From contig OZ024908.1 in the NCBI GenBank assembly GCA_964017125.1, forward strand, positions 77,351,239 to 77,415,238: DNA of 64,000 bases, written 5' to 3'. Positions within the stretch are counted from its first letter, which is position 1. Each line of letters begins with the position of its first letter. This DNA is from Flabesymbios commensalis. Taxonomy: Eukaryota; Annelida; Polychaeta; Terebellida; Flabelligeridae. Of this stretch, positions 58,241-64,000 are shown piece by piece. The translations under genes and the position numbers were made by a program. The notes beneath the pieces are model-generated. The model saw nothing but the letters and a program-made list of their open reading frames with translations, made no database searches and was not told the origin of the DNA.

Positions 58241-59124
58241 ATGAGGGATGAACGTGCCATCAGCTGATGACTGATAGTATGCCACCCGCCCAACCACGCC
58301 CTGTTGTGGGTTATCTCGCTCCCCTGCCAATCCCCAAATACATGGGTTCTGGGTGTACCGGAGGGAGGCAGGGGAGGGAGAGGGAACTTGGAAGATGTCC
58401 CGTACAGACCGAGTCCCTCCTCCCACTACAATTCTACTTACCACTTGTCCTGACCGGCAGTGCTCTGTCATTTTCTTGCCCAGTTTGGCACGAGGCAGTG
58501 CAAACAGGACGCACACGTTTGCATTGTGCATCTCACACATTTGCAGGTGATTGTGCTTCATAGACAGTGTGTGAACAAGCTACTTAATTACATGTAATCG
58601 TGGATTATTAATATTACATTGTTATTTGTGCTTTATTCGTGGTTGTAAACCAATACGTATGTGAACCAGACTGCCATATGTCTACAGAGGTGAGAAAGCC
58701 ACGTATCTTACATTAGTCCATAGAGAGGAGAACATGCCTGTTAAGACATGGCGAACACTAACATGTACATAACTGGAAAAGCAGCGGGAAACCCCTCTCA
58801 AATGGAACCCGGCTGACGTCATTTAGGGATATACTTCGTATCATGAAATATGCTGAGCACTGGGGAATATTCAAAAATATTTAATTTCATGAACAAAGCA
58901 ATAATTCTTATGCTGTAAAACTGACCACGTTGTACGTAATGAGTATCAGGGACACATGTATGTTTACTGGCAGTAGAGACATAATAGAGGTGGAATTACG
59001 TGAGCGTCTAAAATATGGCTAGCCATGTGGATTATGTGGTGGCAAGTATTGACAAATGGATCTGTCATATTTAGTAATTTAGTGATCGATACAGCTAATG
59101 CTGCCTATCTTAAATACTGAGTAA
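58241..59124. other. Unannotated stretch
   Basis: A GC-richer interval at 58,240-58,520 has overlapping frames on both strands (up to 140 codons on the minus strand) without a recognisable domain. The minus-strand frame ends inside the family A fragment, which argues against a gene. Confidence 0.4.
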
Positions 59125-59292
59125 ATGGCTGGATCTCCAACACGCATGCGCGAGCGTGCTCGCTCCGCGGGAACGCTCCCGTACTTCACTTCCACACCGC
59201 TAGGTGGCATGATGTGCAATGGTGTTTCTGAGCCGGGAGAGGAGACCAGTAGAAACTTCTTGACTGTTCCGTGTGGCAAAGTAAACAGGGTA
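59125..59292 (+). other. CpG-rich patch, possible first exon
   Basis: The interval is clearly richer in GC and CpG (CGCATGCGCGAGCGTGCTCG) than its AT-rich surround. A plus-strand frame starts with ATGGCTGGATCTCC and stays open to a plausible splice donor at AACAGG|GTACGT (about 59,286-59,293). Its peptide (MAGSPTRMRERARSAGT and onward) has no domain that I recognise, and the opposite strand is equally open. It is the best, though weak, candidate for a host exon or a CpG-rich promoter. Confidence 0.2.
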
Positions 59293-59329
59293 CGTAAAGT
59301 TTACTCACTAAATGTTTCACAATAGGTCT

Positions 59330-59522
59330 ACACTCATTATTTCATTCTTATGGTGGACACCAACTTTTATGATAGTCATTTTTACGGTGCACTCTCAAGC
59401 TCTTTCATAGTTATCCCTCCTCGCTATAGCGGTTATTTTTAATCTTAGCGAGAGTCCCACTGCCATGTAATTTGGTGTAATAAACGTTTTCTGTCTGCCT
59501 GCTGTTTGTCTGTCTGTCTGTC
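59330..59522 (+). mobile_element. Probable LINE 3' end with TGTC tail
   Basis: TTTGGTGTAATAAACGTTTT is followed by CTGTCTGCC and a TGTC run to 59,522. The layout (AATAAA-like signal, then TGTC tail) is the same as at 52,172-52,244, although the UTR sequence differs. The left boundary is a guess. Confidence 0.45.
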
Positions 59523-59848
59523 CGCGAAAAACGAAATGGGATGTATACAATGTGCAGGTATTAATCTCACAATTATAACAAATCTAGATTGACACGTGTG
59601 AATATTGTTTTCATTATTTTTCTGTCATGAATTGCGTTAATAATGTTAGCTTCAATTAAATAAAGAATATTTTTTAGCACAATAAAACAATATGGCGACG
59701 ACACCGCTGGGCAATGCGGATTAACAGTCAATAATGATGTATAAAAACAGGTATATGACTCTTGTTTGGCGCAATCAACCATTGTTGGCAATGCAATAGC
59801 TGCTGCCTGCGGTGCGAGTTGAAAACGCCCTTGGTGAAATATGGGCTA
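59523..59848. other. Unannotated stretch
   Basis: Nothing supported. Confidence 0.4.
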
Positions 59849-59977
59849 AAGTCTCGTACTCTACACCCCCCCCCCTATTCATTTAAATGACAACTGAATG
59901 ACGTCGGTGATTGGCCGATCTAGTCATATGACAGGCCTAACCACTCTTCGATTGGGCGGGGGTAGAATACAAGACTT
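59849..59977. mobile_element. Family C MITE, copy 2, opposite orientation
   Basis: AAGTCTCGTACTCTACACCC at the left and GGGGGTAGAATACAAGACTT at the right are inverted. The interior carries TGACGTCGGTGATTGGC and GATCTAGTCATATGACAGGC, matching the complement of 49,552-49,684. The C-run lies at the left end here and its G-run counterpart is short, so the homopolymer tract varies between copies. Confidence 0.8.
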
Positions 59978-60337
59978 GGACTGAAATATGTATCATGTTT
60001 CCCCCTCGCAACTCTGGGACATCATTGTTTTCTTTCATCGTTGGTTCAACCCTTTTCACATACTAATTATTGTTTATTGAACATTCAAGAATAGTTAATG
60101 CGTGAAAAGTTATATTTTTGCTGAGAGTGTATGTCCAGAAAACAGCTTTTATTGGTGGCTGGTCTTGAATGCCCTCATGCACATGTAAGCGCATTAGGGC
60201 TGACCAGCGTGCGCAATTCATTACCAGTGTGGTGGTCAGGGTGGGTCAGCGTTACCAATGTGGTGGTCAAGATGGGTCAGCGTTGTGTACTGTGGCCCAG
60301 CATTGATCCAGAACCGTGCCTATGTCCTGTTTATCAG
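59978..60337. other. Unannotated stretch
   Basis: A short duplication, GTGGTGGTCAGGGTGGGTCA and ATGTGGTGGTCAAGATGGG, lies at 60,229-60,280. No gene is supported. Confidence 0.4.
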
Positions 60338-60450
60338 TTCGCCAGCGAACACGATACGTGGACAATCGTTGTGTGTTTGATGTTAGCCCAGCGTCTGTGA
60401 CGCTGGGCTAACATCAAACACACAACGGGCAGCTTCTCTCGTCTGCCTGG
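60338..60450. mobile_element. Family A foldback with 29-bp perfect inner arms
   Basis: 60,367-60,395 (CGTTGTGTGTTTGATGTTAG then CCCAGCGTC) is the exact reverse complement of 60,399-60,427, with only TGT between them. The outer parts (GCCAGCGAACACGA.. and TCTCGTCTGCCTGGG) are the diverged family A ends. Perfect inner arms with decayed outer arms are unusual for an old foldback and suggest recent self-templated correction or selection on the hairpin. Confidence 0.88.
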
Positions 60451-60785
60451 GTGTCAAGGGAAGACCGCGGTGGCCGCACAGACTGACAAACGATGAGAGG
60501 GGATGATGGGCCTTTCACCGAGGTATGGCAGCGCCATTCAGCCACCCTGACCTCAATGTTAAGTCTACCTTAATAAGATAATCGAGGAAATGCCTTGAGA
60601 CTTAGAGCCGGGCAATTAATTTACAGCTCCCAACCGGCTTTTCATTTTATTTCGGTGCCTCACTCGCACAGTTGCATAGAGGGCGAATACACTCTTGAAA
60701 ACAAGTTATTGGAGGGTGTTTCTCTCCCTATTAATGATGTGATATATGTTCCACATGCACGTGGAGCGTGGAGTTCCATTTATAC
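60451..60785. other. Unannotated stretch
   Basis: Nothing supported. Confidence 0.4.
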
Positions 60786-60787
60786 AG

Positions 60788-60821
60788 CATCCTCACACCA
60801 GAGAACCCTGGTGCGAGGATG
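60788..60821. repeat. Short hairpin, 14-bp arms
   Basis: CATCCTCACACCAG at 60,788-60,801 pairs with CTGGTGCGAGGATG at 60,808-60,821, with one mismatch and a 6-base loop. Partial pairing continues outward (TATAC..G against TTATGCCATATA). Confidence 0.6.
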
Positions 60822-61697
60822 TTATGCCATATAGAGAAGTATCTTATTCTCCTAAATATATATGTCTTTTACCATCATTCCTACGATCCATCTCTGCATG
60901 TTACGAAAATGCGACATCAACTTTAGTCTTTTGTATTACCTTTACATAAATCGAATCACCATTGACTAGCAAATTTACGCGCGTAATTATCTGGAGCAAG
61001 TACGCTGGTAATCCCCGCTTGGAACAAGTGGTTTATGTGGGAGATTCCATGGCAGAACTCCTGTTGCATGCTGCATTATCATATAAATAGACAACAGTTC
61101 ATATTCATGACATTGTATGTATATTATTCACTGATAAAATGTCCACAGTGATAATTGGAAGAACGAGTAAGTTTTATTGTAGCCAATGGGGCCGCTAATT
61201 GAACCACTTTAAAACATTTTTTTTTTAATACCATATACAAATGCTACGCTTAGACGGAAATTCATTATATTTAGTCGGATGATTTTTCACACAGTAGGTT
61301 ATATAAGTGAGGTTTCTGCATGTAGGTGGTCGTATAAATATACCTTCAGAACGCCAAATGTTAACACGATCAGTTAAGTTACGACAGATAAAAAATACCA
61401 CACGCTGCTCTGACCGAAATCAGATTGTGCTCTCTCAAAATTCGAAGGAATCCGCTCATGAACACCAGTGCGGGTGGCAACAAGGGACCAATTTCAACAT
61501 TAGCCTCGCTCTTCCACTCTTAATATTTAAAGAGATAATAATTATTCTAAAAGAAGACATTGTCTGAAAACGGAAAACGTGGAAAGCGAGAGAGACTGTT
61601 GCACATTCATTAATAGAAATAGCCTATGCATTCTGATTAGGTGTTAAAATGTATATTGTTAATTTTACAATTGCTTCTGATGTCATAGTTTATCGCA
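60822..61697. other. Unannotated AT-rich stretch
   Basis: Nothing supported. Confidence 0.45.
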
Positions 61698-64000
61698 TGA
61701 TAAGATATAGGGCCTGAACACGATATAAACTAACATGATCGGATATAAGGCTTAAGCCTGGGATAAACTAACATGATCAGATATAAGGCTTAAACCCTGG
61801 ATAAACTAACATGATCACATATAAGGCCTAAACCTGGGATAAACAAACATGATCAGATATAAGGCTTAAACCCTGGATAAACAAACATGATCAGATATAA
61901 GGCCTAAACCCGGGATAAACAAACATGATCAAATATAGGGTCCAAACCCGGGATAAACTAACATGATCAGATATAAGGCCTAAATCCGGGATAAACAAAC
62001 ATGATCAGATATAAGGCTTAAACCCTGGATAAACAAACATGATCAGATATAAGGCTTAAACCCGGGATAAACAAACATGATCAGATATAAGGCCTAAACC
62101 CGGGATAAACAAACATGACCAGATATAAGGCCTAAACCCTGGATAAAATAACATGATCAGATATAAGGCCTAAACCCGGGATAAACAAACATGATCAGAT
62201 ATAAGGCCTAACCCCTGGATAAACAAACATGGTCAGATATAGGGCCTAAACCCGGGATAAGCTAACATGATCACATATAAGGCTTAAACCCGGGATAAAC
62301 TAACATGATCAGATATAGGGCCTAAACCCGGGATAAACAAACATGATCAGATATAGGGCCTAAACCTGGGATAAACAAACATGATCAGATATAGGGCCTA
62401 AACCCGGGATAAACTAACATGATCAGATATAGGGCCTAATACCGGAATAAACTAACATGATCAGATATAAGGCTTAAACCCGGGATAAACTAACATGATC
62501 AGATATAGGGCCTGAACCCGGGATAAACAAACATGATCAGATATAGGGCCTGAACCCGGGATAAACTAACATGATCAGATATAAGGCCTAAACCCGGGAT
62601 GAACAAACATGATCAGATATAGAGTCTAAACCCGGGATAAACAAACATGATCAGATATAAGGCCTAAATCCGGGATAAACAAACATGATCAGATATAGGG
62701 CTTAAACCCGGGATAAACTAACATGATCAGATATAAGGCCTAAATCTGGGATAAACAAACATGATCAGATATAGGGTCTAAACCCGGGATAAACTAACAT
62801 GATCAGATATAGAGCCTAAACCCGGGATAAACTAACATGATCAGATATAAGGCCTAAACCCGGGATAAACTAACATGATCAGATATAATGCTTGAACCGG
62901 CGATAAACTAACATGATCAGATATAGGGCCTAAACCCGGGATAAACAAACATGATCAGATATAAGGCCTAAACCCGGGATAAACTAACATGATCAGATAT
63001 AGGGCTTAAACCCGGGATAAACTAACATGATCAGATATAGGGCCTAAACCCGGGATAAACTAACATGATCAGATATAGGGCCTAAACCCGGGATAAACAA
63101 ACATGATCAGATATAAGGCCTAAGCCCGGGATAAACAAACATGATCAGATATAGGGCTTAAACCCGGGATAAACTAACATGATCAGATATAGGGCCTAAA
63201 TCCGGGATAAACTAGCATGATAAGATATAAGGCTTAAACCCTGGATAAACTAACATGATCAGATATAGGGCCTAAACCCTGGATAAACAAACATGATCAA
63301 ATATAAGGCCTAAACCCTGGATAAACTAGCATGATCAGATATAATGCTTAAACCCGAGATAAACTAACATGATCGGATATAAAACTAACATGATCTAAAC
63401 TAACATGATCTGATATAGGGCCTAAACCCGGGATAAACTAACATGATCAGATAATGGGCCTGAACCCGGGATAAACAAACATGATCAGATATAGGGCTTG
63501 AACCGGCGATAAACTAACATGATCAGACATAAGGCCTAAACCCGGGATAAACTAACATGATCAGATATAGGGCCTAAACCCGGGATAAACTAACATGATC
63601 AGATATAGGGCCTAAACCCTGGATAAACTAACATGATCAGATATAGGGCCTAAACCCGGGATAAACTAACATGACCAGATATAGGGCCTAGACCCTGGAT
63701 AAACTAGCATGATCATATATAGGGCCTAAACCCTGGATAAACTAACATGATCAGATATAGGGCCTAAACCCGGGATAAACAAACATGATCAGATATAAGG
63801 CCTAAACCCTGGATAAACTAACATGATCAGATATAATGCTTAAACCCGAGATAAACTAACATGATCGGATATAAAACTAACATGATCTAAACTAACATGA
63901 TCTGATATAGGGCCTAAACCCGGGATAAACTAACATGATCAGATATAGGGCTTAAACCTGGGATAAACTAACATGATCAGATATAAGGCTTAAACCCGGG
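61698..64000. repeat. 38-bp minisatellite, about 60 copies, continuing past the window
   Basis: The unit contains ACATGATCAGATATAGGGCC, TAAACCCGGGATAAACTA. Frequent variants are ATAAGGC/ATAGGGC, CCCGGG/CCCTGG and ACTAACAT/ACAAACAT, which reassort along the array. A distinctive irregular segment (ATCGGATATAAAACTAACAT then GATCTAAACTAACATGATCT) occurs at about 63,371 and again 492 bp later at 63,863, marking a duplicated block of about 13 units. The period is not a multiple of three and no frame is open. Confidence 0.96.

Noticed and set aside
58139-58561. 140-codon minus-strand frame
   Set aside because: Its C-terminal part lies in a family A fragment, the opposite strand is also open, and no domain is recognised.

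Overview
The window looks like intergenic, repeat-dominated DNA from a metazoan nuclear genome. It is AT-rich, with no operon-like gene packing, long non-coding stretches, tRNA-derived SINEs, non-LTR retrotransposon (LINE) remnants, foldback elements and many satellite arrays. A marine invertebrate, plausibly a mollusc, is my inference from general style; the sequence itself does not prove it. I found no convincing complete host protein-coding gene, no rRNA or functional tRNA, no LTR element and no virus-like element. The only recognisable proteins belong to broken LINEs.

Layout. 1-1.9 kb: two copies of a dimeric tRNA-like SINE, a SINE fragment and an ATTC microsatellite. 2.36-3.07 kb: 32-bp minisatellite. 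7.78-9.2 kb: 31-bp array with two alternating unit types. 9.66-9.91 kb: two adjacent ~109-bp foldback elements (called family A here), with many decayed relatives across the window. 11.86-14.58 kb: a giant inverted repeat (foldback 1). 15.25-16.15 kb: 44-bp array. 17.94-21.11 kb: 48-bp array with higher-order repeats. 24.4-24.9 kb: seven almost identical 69-bp units open in one frame. 28.5-29.8 kb: 52-bp array interrupted by a clean piggyBac-like MITE with TTAA ends. 30.8-31.06 kb: TGAT microsatellite. 32.5-34.15 kb: 57-bp array. 36.8-37.67 kb: GC-rich non-autonomous element with TA-flanked CAGT ends. 38,801-39,000: a 200-N gap, followed by a 1,118-bp block that recurs at 42,024-43,141. 41.16-41.74 kb: compound trinucleotide microsatellite. 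47.85-48.27 kb: 24-bp array running into a 5'-truncated LINE reverse transcriptase (to 49.77 kb). 50.28-52.24 kb: a second LINE copy with an esterase-like ORF1, an AP-type endonuclease and a 3' tail but no reverse transcriptase. 52.38-58.01 kb: two giant inverted repeats lying end to end (foldbacks 3 and 2). 61.7 kb to the window end: a 38-bp array that continues beyond the window.

Tandem arrays cover roughly 14 kb, about a fifth of the window. Foldback or inverted-repeat DNA covers roughly another 10 kb. The most interesting signal is this inverted-repeat architecture: three 2.6-3.0 kb hairpins, two of which share a core and two of which abut, plus two families of short hairpins (A and B) scattered over the whole region, one copy having 29-bp perfect arms with a 3-base loop. 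If transcribed, these would form long double-stranded RNA or miRNA-like hairpins. All comparisons were made by eye, so identities and copy numbers are approximate.
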